A stretch of 64,000 nt of DNA from Virgibacillus sp. SK37 (GTDB taxonomy: Bacteria > Bacillota > Bacilli > Bacillales > Amphibacillaceae): assembly GCF_000725285.1 (NCBI RefSeq), contig NZ_CP007161.1, positions 1,411,911-1,475,910 of the forward strand, written 5' to 3'. Made by a program: the position numbers and the translations under genes. Below are positions 16,955-26,084 of the stretch, one piece after another. How positions within the stretch are numbered: position 1 is the first letter of the stretch; each line of letters starts with the position of its first letter. Below the pieces are notes generated by a model. It searched no databases. It was not told the DNA's origin and saw only the letters and a program-made list of their open reading frames with translations.

Positions 16955-17062
16955 TGAGGAAGCAAGTCTGGAGGATGAGCTTCGTTCAGACTTACACCTC
17001 GCTTACATATTAGCTGCTTCAAAAAAATACAATAAATAAAGGAGTTTTTTGGAGGGGCTAAT

Positions 17063-17290
17063 GTGCGGAAAAATTTAGGCATCATCTCTACTGTACTGTT
17101 TCTAATGGCATTGGTGTCGTGGTTGCCTATCTATGTGGAGGTAAGAAGTTTTTCAGAACAAAGTATATTTTATGCAACTGTAGGTGTGGGGACAGGGCTT
17201 TTATCTTCTCCGAGTGGATACAAATTTATTGGATTAATGGGGAATTGTCTTGTGCTTTTATTCCTTGTCGTGCTGCCATATTTCATTTAA
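17063..17290 (+). CDS. Small membrane protein, two segments, unknown function
   Basis: A 75-aa protein with two hydrophobic stretches (about residues 5-22 and 52-74) joined by a polar loop containing VGTGLLSSPSGYKFIG. The GTG start at 17063 follows GGAGGGG at 5 nt. An ATG overlaps it at 17061 but opens a five-codon frame. No family is recognised. It sits 39 bp before the DUF1648 gene, with which it may be co-transcribed. Confidence 0.6.
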   Translation: MRKNLGIISTVLFLMALVSWLPIYVEVRSFSEQSIFYATVGVGTGLLSSPSGYKFIGLMGNCLVLLFLVVLPYFI

Positions 17291-17329
17291 TTTAAAGTGA
17301 GCAATGCATAGAAAATAAGGAGGAAAGCT

Positions 17330-17833
17330 ATGAATAACCATCCGAAAGTTGATTTTACTTTAAGTAAATGGAATTCAGTTCTGAATTTGCTCTCGTTCTT
17401 TTGTATTATATTTTCGTTTATTTATGTCTTCACTATTTATAAAGATCTTCCTGACCAAATTCCCATTCACTTCAATGCAGCGGGGGACCCGGATAACTGG
17501 GGAAGTAAAGCTACCATTTTACTTATGCCTTTAATTGCTTTGATACTATATGTCCCACTATATTTTCTAAGCAAATACCCGCATCTTTTTAACTATCCAT
17601 TTAAAGTGACAGAAAGAAATGCACCAAGGATTTATCCAGTTGCACAGGTATTCATGACGGTTATTAATTTTGAAATGGTGGTCATATTCACCTATTTATC
17701 ACTTACAATGGCTGAAAATAAACTTGGAGAAGGCTTTATTCTTCTCGTTATTGTTGCTCCCATTGTGACAATAGCAGTATTTTTAGGTGTTCTTTATCGA
17801 AAATCTCGCCAACATGACAAGCCAGATGACTGA
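17330..17833 (+). CDS. DUF1648-domain membrane protein
   Basis: A 167-aa protein with four membrane helices. The DUF1648 signature between helices 1 and 2 is clear: YKDLPDQIPIHFNAAGDPDNWGSK. The domain occurs in SdpI-type immunity proteins, but this protein is short and lacks a second domain, so an immunity role is only a possibility. The start ATG follows AGGAGGAAAG. A bidirectional terminator follows it. Confidence 0.8.
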   Translation: MNNHPKVDFTLSKWNSVLNLLSFFCIIFSFIYVFTIYKDLPDQIPIHFNAAGDPDNWGSKATILLMPLIALILYVPLYFLSKYPHLFNYPFKVTERNAPRIYPVAQVFMTVINFEMVVIFTYLSLTMAENKLGEGFILLVIVAPIVTIAVFLGVLYRKSRQHDKPDD

Positions 17834-17856
17834 TTTAAGTATTCCTTCTAATTTAG

Positions 17857-17899
17857 AAAACACCAGCATACTTCACGTAGAATGCTGGTGTTTTTCTTT
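17857..17899. terminator. Bidirectional terminator between convergent genes
   Basis: AAAACACCAGCAT (17857-17869) pairs perfectly with ATGCTGGTGTTTT (17882-17894), followed by TTCTTT on the plus strand and TTTTCT on the minus strand. It overlaps the last codons of the EamA gene. Confidence 0.85.
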
Positions 17900-18769
17900 A
17901 GCAATTTTAGAGAGTTTTTTGTTTTCATGGTTATTTTTTAAAAACATATAAAACGATGCACCGAAGATGGCGATATAACCAATGATACTCCAGATATCGG
18001 GAATTTGACCAAACAAGACAATACTGATCAACGCTGAATAAACGACAGTAGAGTAGAAGAAAATAGAAATTTCTTTTGCGGGGGCATATTTATAAGCAAC
18101 GGTTATCCCAAATTGGCCCACTGTTGCGAATACACCTGCTGCAAGAAGATAAATCCATTGCTTTATTGTCATTGGTTCATAAAAAATAATGACAAATGGA
18201 AGCAAAATCATTGTCGTAAAAAAGGAAAAATAAAAAACAACTGTATAAAACTGTTCTTTACTTCCAAGTACACGCAAAACAGTGTACGCGCCAGCTGCAA
18301 ATACAGCTGATAAAAATCCGGCCATATAGGGGATGGTTTCCAAGTCGAATTCCGGTTTAATAATAAATAGTGTACCAGCAAAGGCAATGAGGATCGCGAC
18401 GATCTGAAACCTCCTCACATGCTCTTTTAAAAATATGGCAGCAAAAATGATTGTTAAAAATGGACTCATTTTATTCAGCATGTCTGCATCTGAAAGAACC
18501 AGATGGTCAATAGCATAGAAATATAAAACGATACCTATGGCACCAAGCGAAGATCGTAATAAAAGGATCTTCTGGTTTTCTTTTTTGCCAAATAAACGTT
18601 CTTTATAGTATTTTACAAAACCAAAGGCTATGACCATGGATACCGCATTTCGAAACATGGTTTTTTGAACGGTGGGAACATTTCCGGACAGTTTTACAAA
18701 AGCTGCCATTAAAGAAAACCCCATCGCGGACAATAGTAATAAAATGATGCCTTTATTTTTGTCACTCAT
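17873..18769 (-). CDS. EamA/DMT-family transporter
   Basis: A 298-aa drug/metabolite-superfamily permease with ten predicted helices in two EamA repeats (first near GIILLLLSAMGFSLMAAFVKL, second near YMAGFLSAVFAAGAYTVLRVL). Likely an exporter of a small metabolite; the substrate is unknown. I placed the start at ATG 18769 because GGAGG (18779-18775) is 5 nt upstream, while the ATG at 18781 has no ribosome site and its codons contain that site. The C-terminus is basic and ends in KEKHQHST. Confidence 0.88.
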   Translation of the reverse strand: MSDKNKGIILLLLSAMGFSLMAAFVKLSGNVPTVQKTMFRNAVSMVIAFGFVKYYKERLFGKKENQKILLLRSSLGAIGIVLYFYAIDHLVLSDADMLNKMSPFLTIIFAAIFLKEHVRRFQIVAILIAFAGTLFIIKPEFDLETIPYMAGFLSAVFAAGAYTVLRVLGSKEQFYTVVFYFSFFTTMILLPFVIIFYEPMTIKQWIYLLAAGVFATVGQFGITVAYKYAPAKEISIFFYSTVVYSALISIVLFGQIPDIWSIIGYIAIFGASFYMFLKNNHENKKLSKIAKEKHQHST

Positions 18770-18949
18770 AGGCTCCTCCATTTATATAATGTTATTTACC
18801 GCTACCTATATTAGTATAAAAACGTTATTTTGCCTAGTAGAGAGGTTTGACTATGTAATTTCCTTATATAGTTACAAATTCTACCCCAGATCAGGTGGGA
18901 TATGATAGAATATAGTTTATTTTATGAAAATAAAACGAGGTGCTTTGTT

Positions 18950-19513
18950 GTGAACCCACTATTAATCGAGTTTCCACATGAATTTGAGACAGAGAGGTTG
19001 TACATACGCATGCCATTACCAGGAGATGGGAAAATTGTGTTTCCGTCTGTTCAGGCTTCGCTTTCAGAACTAAAACCCTGGATGCCTTTCGCACATTATA
19101 AGCAATCAGAAGAGGCAACAGAAGCAAATATTCGTGAGGCCCATATCAATTTTCTTAAGCGTGAAGACTTACGGTTGCTCGTCTTTTTGAAAGAGACTGG
19201 GCAACTTGTATGTTCTTCCGGTTTACATCGAATTAATTGGCAGATACCTAAATTTGAAATAGGATATTGGGCTGATTCTCGTTTTACTGGTAATGGGTAT
19301 GTAACGGAAGCTGTTGCAGGTATTACTAATTTTGCCTTTACTGAACTGAAAGCGAGAAGGATAGAGATTCGGTGTGACAGTAGAAATATTAAAAGCAGAG
19401 CAATACCTGAGAGACTCGGGTATAAATTAGAAGGTATTTTACAAAATGAAGATATTGCAGTGGATCGTCCTGAATTAAGGGATACTTGTATCTACGCCAA
19501 AGTTTCAGTTTAA
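18950..19513 (+). CDS. GNAT acetyltransferase, RimJ/RimL type
   Basis: A 187-aa N-acetyltransferase. It opens with FETERLYIRMPLPGDG and carries the family's acetyl-CoA region (FTGNGYVTEAVAGITNFAF) and the C-terminal motif of ribosomal-protein acetyltransferases (NIKSRAIPERLGYKLEG). The GTG at 18950 is preceded by ACGAGGTG, making it a better start than the ATG at 18902. The target could be a protein N-terminus or a small molecule such as an antibiotic. A hairpin (CCCAAGCT/AGCTTGGG, 19524-19547) follows it. Confidence 0.87.
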   Translation: MNPLLIEFPHEFETERLYIRMPLPGDGKIVFPSVQASLSELKPWMPFAHYKQSEEATEANIREAHINFLKREDLRLLVFLKETGQLVCSSGLHRINWQIPKFEIGYWADSRFTGNGYVTEAVAGITNFAFTELKARRIEIRCDSRNIKSRAIPERLGYKLEGILQNEDIAVDRPELRDTCIYAKVSV

Positions 19514-19523
19514 TTTTTTTCAT

Positions 19524-19547
19524 CCCAAGCTCATTCATTAGCTTGGG
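19524..19547 (+). terminator. Hairpin after the GNAT gene
   Basis: CCCAAGCT (19524-19531) and AGCTTGGG (19540-19547) form an 8-bp stem; the T-rich stretch lies before it on the plus strand and is weak after it. The next 190 bp lead into the plsY-like operon. Confidence 0.55.
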
Positions 19548-19737
19548 ACTATTTATGGTAAATTTATAGATAACATGATTAGCATTTGAGGAATAGATAA
19601 AATTGTATAAATAATGGAAATTTGAGATAATGTTTTTGGTCTATTATGCTATTGCAGAACTATAAATATAGACTCTAATTTATTTAGTTCATAATGATAT
19701 AAGTTTTTAATCCGCCCTTAGAGAGGGGGAAATAAAG

Positions 19738-20289
19738 GTGCTTGTTTTCATATTTATAGTGGGAGCTTATTTATTTGGGTGCATGAACGGTGCCTATTAC
19801 GTTGGGAAATTGCTTGCGAATATGGATGTAAGAGAATTGGGTAGTTCCAACGCCGGAGCTAGAAATGCTGGCAGAGTATTCGGGCGGGAAGCATTTATCT
19901 ATACTGTATTGATCGATGCTGTGAAAACCGTTGTTCCCCTCGTTACAGTTACCTATATACTTGGAGATCAGCAACTGATTTTGGGATTGATAGCAGGATC
20001 GGTTATGGTCGGTCATGTGTGGCCAGTGCAACTGCAGTTTCAAGGGGGGAAGGGAGTTGTCGTTTATCTGGCGGCGGCATTAGTACTTGCACCTGAGGCT
20101 TTACTGGTAACAGGGATAGTTGTATTAATACTCTATAAACTAGAGAAAAACATCACGATCGCAGGTTTAATAGGCATTTCCGCCATACCCGTCATGCTGC
20201 TTATTACAGCAGAATTTATTCTTGCAACAGCTTTTAGTATATTGTTGTTCATTGTGATTTTTTTACATAGAAATGGGGAAGGAAGATGA
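19738..20289 (+). CDS. PlsY-like glycerol-3-phosphate acyltransferase homologue
   Basis: A 183-aa membrane protein with about five helices. PlsY motif 1 appears as ELGSSNAGARNAGR (canonical GSGNxGATN) and motif 2 as FQGGKGV. Motif 3 near the C-terminus is shortened: the chain ends HRNGEGR instead of the usual HRxNIxRLxxGxE. Together with the changed motif 1 (Ser and Arg substitutions) this suggests a divergent paralogue rather than the housekeeping enzyme. PlsY proteins transfer an acyl group from acyl-phosphate to glycerol 3-phosphate at the membrane. Its stop overlaps the next start (ATGA, 20286-20289), so it belongs to a lipid- or envelope-related operon. GTG start at 19738 follows AGAGGGGGAAA. 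Confidence 0.85.
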   Translation: MLVFIFIVGAYLFGCMNGAYYVGKLLANMDVRELGSSNAGARNAGRVFGREAFIYTVLIDAVKTVVPLVTVTYILGDQQLILGLIAGSVMVGHVWPVQLQFQGGKGVVVYLAAALVLAPEALLVTGIVVLILYKLEKNITIAGLIGISAIPVMLLITAEFILATAFSILLFIVIFLHRNGEGR

Positions 20290-21896
20290 AGGAGCGTACA
20301 TCGATTTTATATAAACTGGCAGATGACAAGGCAGAGATAGATCAAATCCACCAACTAAACTATGAAACATTTGTTGAAGAGATACCCCAACATGAGAGAA
20401 ATAACACGAGAATACTGGTGGATCGTTTTCATGAACAAAACACATACGTGATTGCCAAGCTTGCCGGAGAAGTAATAGGTATGATAACTGTAAGAGGTGA
20501 AAGACCCTTTTCCCTTGACCAAAAGCTTAGCAATTTAGATGAGTATTTACCAGCCCATGCAGTTCCCTGTGAAATTCGATTACTGTCCATTAAAAAGCGA
20601 CACCGGGGTGGCAGCGTATTCTATGGGTTGTGTGAAAAGTTAGTTTCCTATTGTTTAGAGCAAGGCTTCAATATGGCACTTATCTCAGGTACAACCAGAC
20701 AAACAAGGCTTTATAAGCACATTGGATTTAAACCATTCGGTCCGCTTGTAGGTACAAAGGAAGCTCCATATCAACCGATGTATTTAACAGTTGAAAGCTT
20801 TGAAAAATCAACTCTTGCTTTCCAAAGGTTAATGAAACGAGAAAAAGGTACACTGGACCATTGCTTTCTTCCCGGTCCTGTTTCTATTTCAGACAAGGTA
20901 AAAGAAGCATTTGAAAGACCGGCGATATCTCATCGTTCAGAAAAGTTGCTGGGAATTTTTCAAGATGTGCGTCAGGAATTATGTAACTTAACGAATGCAT
21001 CTTTTGTGGAAATTGCGGTGGGAACTGGGACACTTGCCAATGAAATGGTGGCAGCCCAATTATCAACATTAAAAGGTAAGGGGCTTATCCTCTCCAACGG
21101 GGAATTTGGCGACAGATTAATTCAACAAGCTAACAAGTGGCAGCTTGATTTTGAAACCCTTCAAAAGCCTTGGAACATGCCGATAACAGCAGAAGAAGTG
21201 AAAGAAAGGCTGGAAACAAATGATGAAATTGACTGGCTGTGGTCGGTGCATTGTGAGACTTCCACAGGCTTTCTTTTCCCTCTGGAAGAATTAAAGATTC
21301 ATTGTAAAAGGAATCAGGTAAGGCTTTGCCTTGATGCATGCAGTAGTCTTGGTATTCTTTCTATAGATCTTCAAGGAGTTTATCTGGCAGCAAGTGTAAG
21401 TGGCAAAGGGGTAGGTTCATATCCAGGATTAGCTCTTGTATTTCATGAAGAACAATTGGAACCTAATGGATATATACCGAGTTATTTGGACCTTGGACTA
21501 TACCAGAGCAAGAACGGTGTACCGTTTACGCATTCATCCAATGGCTTACTAGCACTTCATGCAGCGCTTAAACAATTGCAACCAGCATCAAGGGAACTTG
21601 CAGCAAGAATTTTCCGAGTATTGACGGATGAAGGGATGGATGTAATATGGGGAGAGAATTATTCGCCGGGTATTCTAACCATATGTTTACCTGACCTCAT
21701 ATCTTCAAACAAATTTGGTGAAATGCTCAGGCAGCAAGGAGTGCACATAAGCTACCAAAGCAGTTATTTACTAAACCGTAATTGGATACAAGTAGCACTT
21801 ATGGGAGAACAACCTGTTGATAAGGTTATGAAGGCGATTGACTTGCTTATTAGCCTGTATCATTCTGCTAAGGAAAAGGAAGGAAGCTTCCAATGA
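20286..21896 (+). CDS. Fusion of GNAT acetyltransferase and class V aminotransferase
   Basis: A 536-aa two-domain protein. Residues about 1-185 are a GNAT domain (YVIAKLAGEVIGMITVRGE; KKRHRGGSVFYGLCEKLVSYCLEQGF). Residues about 190-525 form a class V, PLP-dependent aminotransferase of the phosphonate/alanine-glyoxylate type: CFLPGPVSIS at the start, HCETSTGF around 322-329, Asp350 in LCLDACSSLG to hold the pyridine nitrogen, and Lys374 in SVSGKGVGSYPG as the Schiff-base lysine. It presumably makes an amine and acylates it, or uses the GNAT part on a neighbouring substrate. The gene overlaps the plsY-like gene by 4 bp and the ltaS-like gene by 4 bp. The product is unknown. Confidence 0.88.
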   Translation: MKERTSILYKLADDKAEIDQIHQLNYETFVEEIPQHERNNTRILVDRFHEQNTYVIAKLAGEVIGMITVRGERPFSLDQKLSNLDEYLPAHAVPCEIRLLSIKKRHRGGSVFYGLCEKLVSYCLEQGFNMALISGTTRQTRLYKHIGFKPFGPLVGTKEAPYQPMYLTVESFEKSTLAFQRLMKREKGTLDHCFLPGPVSISDKVKEAFERPAISHRSEKLLGIFQDVRQELCNLTNASFVEIAVGTGTLANEMVAAQLSTLKGKGLILSNGEFGDRLIQQANKWQLDFETLQKPWNMPITAEEVKERLETNDEIDWLWSVHCETSTGFLFPLEELKIHCKRNQVRLCLDACSSLGILSIDLQGVYLAASVSGKGVGSYPGLALVFHEEQLEPNGYIPSYLDLGLYQSKNGVPFTHSSNGLLALHAALKQLQPASRELAARIFRVLTDEGMDVIWGENYSPGILTICLPDLISSNKFGEMLRQQGVHISYQSSYLLNRNWIQVALMGEQPVDKVMKAIDLLISLYHSAKEKEGSFQ

Positions 21897-23734
21897 AAAA
21901 AATCTTAAATTTTATATCTAACAACCTTGTTGCTATTTCTGTCGTTATTTTATGGTTGAAAACGGTAATTGTAACCTGGACTCAATTTGATGTGTCGTTG
22001 AACGCATGGCAGGATGTACTTCTTTTAATAATTGGGCCGCTAGGGATCATCATGTTACTTATGGGCATAAGCTTCTTATTATCAAAGCAAGTCCGGCCAG
22101 TTGTTTTTATCGTTGGATATGTTCTTATAAGTGGCTTGCTCTATGCCAATTTGCTTTACTATCGATTTTATATCGATTTTGTTACTGTATCCGTATTGTT
22201 GCAATTAAGTAATGTAGGGGGACTAGGTCCAAGTACAGCTGAGCTGATTTCGCCGTTTGATTTGTTTATTATTGCAGATATTGGGCTTGTAATCTATTTA
22301 GTCATACATACTTATAGGAAAACCAAAGAAATTCGTATGCCCAAAAAAAGAAATTATGCAACGACAAGCTTGGTGTCTATTGCGCTTACCTTCAGTATCG
22401 CGTTATGGAATAATCCATATTTATTAACGACCGGTTATGACAGGGAGCAGCTTGTCCAGCAAATAGGCTTATATAATTACCAAATTGTTAATTTAATTGA
22501 TGGCATTCACGCACCATTGATGAAAGTGGCTGCAGATGAAAAAGATGCTATTAAAACAGCAGAGAATGTTCAGCCTGATGGGGTCAACAGGTCCGAAAAC
22601 TTTGGACTTGCAAAGGGAAAAAATTTGGTGCTCGTCAGCCTTGAATCAACACAAAACTTTGTAATCAACGAGAAGATAAATGGGGAAGAAATTACTCCCT
22701 TTTTGAATGAATTGGCTAAAGAAAGCTATTATTTTTCTAACATTTATGATCAGACAGCACAGGGAAAAACCTCCGATGCAGAATTTATGATTGATACAGG
22801 GCTATACCCATTGCCAAGTGGTTCTGTAAATGTCAGGCGCCCGGAGAATCATTTTGAATCCTTGCCAAAAGTACTTAAGCGAACAGGTGATTATAAGATT
22901 TTTGCTTTTCATGGAAATGATGCTTCCTTTTGGAATAGAGATCAAATGTACCAATCACTTGGCTATGACCGTTATTTTTCAAAGAAAGATTATGAAGTAT
23001 CGGAGGAGAATTCAGTTAATTATGGGATAAAGGATATACCCTTTCTAAAACAATCAATAAAAAAAATGGACAATTTACAAGAACCATATATGGCAAAGTT
23101 TGTTCTCATGACAAATCACTTTCCATTTTTATTGGAGGATAAAGACCAATTCATTCCCCCTGCTGAGACCAGTGTAGATGTGGTTAATCGTTATATTACA
23201 ACAGTAAGTTATCAAGATAAGGCGTTGGAGCAATTTATTTCCTCCCTGAAGGAAAAAGGGATGTATGAAGATAGCATTTTTGTGTTTTATGGTGATCATT
23301 ATGGAATCTCCAGAAAATATGAGCTGGGTGTGCACGAATTGCTTGGACAAGAGCAGAGTTCATTTAATCATTTAGAGCTGCAAAAGATACCCCTTCTCAT
23401 CCATATACCAGGACAGAAGGGAGAAGAGATAAAGACTGTCGCAGGGGAAATAGATATTCATGCGACACTGCTAGATCTATTAGGAATTCCTGCTGATCAA
23501 CATATTACTTTAAGCAGAAATCTTTTTACAAGGAATGAAGAACAGCCTGTCATTTTTCGAAACGGGGATATCGTAACAGAAAAATATGCTTACATTGATC
23601 GCAAATGCTACAACAAAGAATCAAATGAAGTAATTGAGACATCTGCATGTGAAAAATATTTAGAAATAGGTCGACAGGAACTCAAACTTTCCGATGAATT
23701 AATTTTGGGAGATTTACTACGCTTTGTTGAGTAA
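21893..23734 (+). CDS. LtaS-like lipoteichoic acid synthase / phosphoglycerol transferase
   Basis: A 613-aa enzyme with five N-terminal membrane helices (within residues 1-180) and an extracellular alkaline-phosphatase-superfamily domain (about 240-600). The catalytic Thr293 lies in QGKTSDAEF and the metal ligand Glu251 in LVSLESTQNF; FAFHGND, FYGDHYG and the TNHFPF segment are also conserved. LtaS polymerises glycerol phosphate from phosphatidylglycerol onto a glycolipid anchor. Here the gene is the third of a coupled operon with a PlsY-like protein and an aminotransferase fusion, which suggests a modified polymer or head group. It could be one of several LtaS paralogues. Confidence 0.9.
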   Translation: MKKILNFISNNLVAISVVILWLKTVIVTWTQFDVSLNAWQDVLLLIIGPLGIIMLLMGISFLLSKQVRPVVFIVGYVLISGLLYANLLYYRFYIDFVTVSVLLQLSNVGGLGPSTAELISPFDLFIIADIGLVIYLVIHTYRKTKEIRMPKKRNYATTSLVSIALTFSIALWNNPYLLTTGYDREQLVQQIGLYNYQIVNLIDGIHAPLMKVAADEKDAIKTAENVQPDGVNRSENFGLAKGKNLVLVSLESTQNFVINEKINGEEITPFLNELAKESYYFSNIYDQTAQGKTSDAEFMIDTGLYPLPSGSVNVRRPENHFESLPKVLKRTGDYKIFAFHGNDASFWNRDQMYQSLGYDRYFSKKDYEVSEENSVNYGIKDIPFLKQSIKKMDNLQEPYMAKFVLMTNHFPFLLEDKDQFIPPAETSVDVVNRYITTVSYQDKALEQFISSLKEKGMYEDSIFVFYGDHYGISRKYELGVHELLGQEQSSFNHLELQKIPLLIHIPGQKGEEIKTVAGEIDIHATLLDLLGIPADQHITLSRNLFTRNEEQPVIFRNGDIVTEKYAYIDRKCYNKESNEVIETSACEKYLEIGRQELKLSDELILGDLLRFVE

Positions 23735-23874
23735 AATAGCAGGAAGACTTTTTAATGGAATACTTGTATGCTAGTTAACAGGCAGTTTTATGTTACATCA
23801 TAAATCTGCCTGTTGTGATTGTATATATAAGCAAATCATAATATACTAATAAGATGTTGTGGGAGGTGGAGAAA

Positions 23875-24213
23875 GTGGAAAACCTGGATATAAATAAAGC
23901 GGCCATTTTATTGAAGTTGCTTGGTGACAAAACACGTTTAACGATGGTGAAAATATTGGATAATCATGATTGTTGTGTATGCGAGTTTGTGGAAATCTTT
24001 AAAACAAGTCAATCTTCTGTAAGCCAACATCTTCGAAAGCTAAGAGATTTAGGTCTTGTACAAGAGGAGAGAAGAGGTCAATGGATTTTTTATTCGTTGC
24101 ATAAAGAAAATGAGTTTTATCCATTTATTCAGCAGATCTTGAATCAATTACCTAGTCAGGATGGTAAATTAAAAGAATTAGAAGAACAAGGTTTACGAAT
24201 TACTTGTTGTTAA
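23875..24213 (+). CDS. arsR: Arsenic-responsive ArsR repressor
   Basis: A 112-aa winged-helix repressor. A Cys-rich motif, CCVCEF, stands at the start of the DNA-binding helix region, the As(III) site of this ArsR type, and a CC pair ends the protein. The recognition helix is QSSVSQHLRKLRDLGLV. I selected GTG 23875 (GGGAGGTGG at 23861) over the ATG at 23854, which would contain the ribosome site. It lies 15 bp before arsB and is expected to repress arsR-arsB-arsC until arsenite binds. AT-rich DNA just upstream may hold the operator. Confidence 0.9.
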   Translation: MENLDINKAAILLKLLGDKTRLTMVKILDNHDCCVCEFVEIFKTSQSSVSQHLRKLRDLGLVQEERRGQWIFYSLHKENEFYPFIQQILNQLPSQDGKLKELEEQGLRITCC

Positions 24214-24228
24214 AAGGAGGAAAGTACA

Positions 24229-25527
24229 TTGTCAATATCTGTTTTACTTGCATCATGTATATTTTTACTCACGCTTATTTTGGTTATTTGGCAGCCAAAG
24301 GGGTTGTCTATTGGTTGGTCTGCTTGCGGTGGAGCTGCACTTGCTTTACTAGCGGGAGTAGTTGGATTTCATGATGTGATTGAAGTAACCGGGATTGTAT
24401 GGAATGCAACATTGGCGTTTGTAGCAATTATTCTTATTTCGTTAATTTTGGATGAAATTGGTTTTTTTGAATGGGCAGCATTACATATGGCCAGAGCCGC
24501 TAAAGGCAACGGAATGAAAATGTTTATTTATGTAAGTATTTTAGGAGCCATTGTTGCAGCTTTTTTTGCGAATGATGGTGCAGCACTTATTCTAACACCA
24601 ATTGTTTTAGCGATGGTTCGTAACTTGAATTTCGGGGAAAAAATGATCTTCCCGTTTATTATGGCAAGTGGATTTATTGCTGATACTACATCACTTCCAT
24701 TAGTTGTTAGTAATTTAGTTAATATTGTGTCAGCAGATTTCTTTGATATTGGTTTTGTGGAGTATGCAACAAGAATGATTATCCCTAATCTTTTCTCTCT
24801 AACAGCAACCATTCTTGTTCTTTTGTTATATTTTAGAAAAAGTATTCCGCGTAATTATGAATTGTCCCAACTGAAAAAACCGTTGGAAGCAATAAAGGAC
24901 ATAAAGATGTTTAATTTGTCCTGGATCGTTCTTGGCATACTACTAATTGGATATTTCATAAGTGAGTTTATTAACCTGCCTGTTTCTATTGTGGCAGGAA
25001 TTGTAGCGATTTTCTTTATTTTAATGGCTAGAAACAGTGAGGCAGTAGACACAAAATCAGTTATAAAAGGTGCACCATGGGCGATCGTGTTCTTCTCTAT
25101 CGGTATGTATGTCGTTGTATTTGGTTTAAGAAATGCTGGACTTACAGATGTATTGGCAGATATTATTCAAAAAAGCGCAGAACATGGGTTATTTGTAGCT
25201 ACGATTGCCATGGGCTTTATTGCAGCTATTCTATCCTCCATTATGAATAATATGCCAACAGTGATGATTGATGCAATTGCTATTGCAGATACAAATACAT
25301 CTGGAGTGATGCGTGAAGCACTTATTTATGCAAATGTAATCGGTTCGGACCTAGGGCCCAAGATTACGCCAATCGGTTCTCTTGCTACTCTATTATGGCT
25401 ACATGTGTTATCTCAAAAAGGAGTCAAGATCTCCTGGGGAACTTATTTTAAGATCGGAGTCATATTAACAATCCCTATTTTATTTATTACATTATTGGGA
25501 CTTTATCTTACACTAGTTATTTTATAA
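24229..25527 (+). CDS. arsB: Arsenite efflux permease ArsB
   Basis: A 432-aa ArsB-type membrane protein with about 12 helices. Matching motifs include [20 protein letters not shown] near residue 105 and [15 protein letters not shown] near 340, both half-helix loop signatures of the ArsB/NhaD superfamily. It exports arsenite or antimonite driven by the proton gradient; no arsA ATPase is nearby. It is the second gene of arsR-arsB-arsC. The start TTG is at 24229 after AAAGGAGGAAAG. Confidence 0.93.
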   Translation: MSISVLLASCIFLLTLILVIWQPKGLSIGWSACGGAALALLAGVVGFHDVIEVTGIVWNATLAFVAIILISLILDEIGFFEWAALHMARAAKGNGMKMFIYVSILGAIVAAFFANDGAALILTPIVLAMVRNLNFGEKMIFPFIMASGFIADTTSLPLVVSNLVNIVSADFFDIGFVEYATRMIIPNLFSLTATILVLLLYFRKSIPRNYELSQLKKPLEAIKDIKMFNLSWIVLGILLIGYFISEFINLPVSIVAGIVAIFFILMARNSEAVDTKSVIKGAPWAIVFFSIGMYVVVFGLRNAGLTDVLADIIQKSAEHGLFVATIAMGFIAAILSSIMNNMPTVMIDAIAIADTNTSGVMREALIYANVIGSDLGPKITPIGSLATLLWLHVLSQKGVKISWGTYFKIGVILTIPILFITLLGLYLTLVIL

Positions 25528-25545
25528 CAATAAGGAGGAACAACA

Positions 25546-25965
25546 ATGGACAAAAAAACAATTTATTTTTTGTGCACTGGTAATTCGTGCAGAAGTCAAA
25601 TGGCTGAAGGGTGGGCCAACAAAATTCTAGGTGATGAGTGGACAGTAAAGAGCGCAGGCATCGAAGCACATGGTTTAAATCCAAATGCAGTAAAAGCAAT
25701 GAAGGAAATTGATATAGATATATCTGAGCAAAAATCTGAAATCATTGATCCTACGTTTTTGAATAATGCAGACTTGGCTGTAACGCTGTGCGGAGATGCA
25801 GCAGATAAATGTCCAATGACACCACCACATGTAAGACGTGAGCATTGGGGTTTTGATGATCCAGCTAAGGCAACAGGGACAGAAGAAGAAAAATGGAGCG
25901 TATTTCAACGAGTACGGGATGAGATTGGAGAGAGAATTAAACGGTTTGCAGAAACAGGTGAATAA
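25546..25965 (+). CDS. arsC: Arsenate reductase, thioredoxin-coupled
   Basis: A 139-aa low-molecular-weight phosphatase-fold arsenate reductase. The P-loop is CTGNSCRS with nucleophile Cys10, and the redox pair Cys82 and Cys89 appears in [11 protein letters not shown]. These are exactly the three cysteines of the Staphylococcus pI258/B. subtilis ArsC type, which uses thioredoxin. It reduces arsenate to arsenite for export by ArsB. Ribosome site AAGGAGGAA upstream. Confidence 0.95.
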   Translation: MDKKTIYFLCTGNSCRSQMAEGWANKILGDEWTVKSAGIEAHGLNPNAVKAMKEIDIDISEQKSEIIDPTFLNNADLAVTLCGDAADKCPMTPPHVRREHWGFDDPAKATGTEEEKWSVFQRVRDEIGERIKRFAETGE

Positions 25966-26084
25966 AGGAGGGTTGTTCCTATTTTTAGGGACTACTAGGA
26001 AACACACTATTACAAACTCCTCTCGTATTCTTCCTGTCAAGGTCTATGTGGGAGAAGTGGAATTATTTAAGGGGGTGTTACAAT

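Noticed and set aside
21893-23734. Sulfatase or alkaline phosphatase annotation.
   Set aside because: The Thr in QGKTSDAEF and five N-terminal helices fit LtaS, not a sulfatase with a Cys/Ser formylglycine site.
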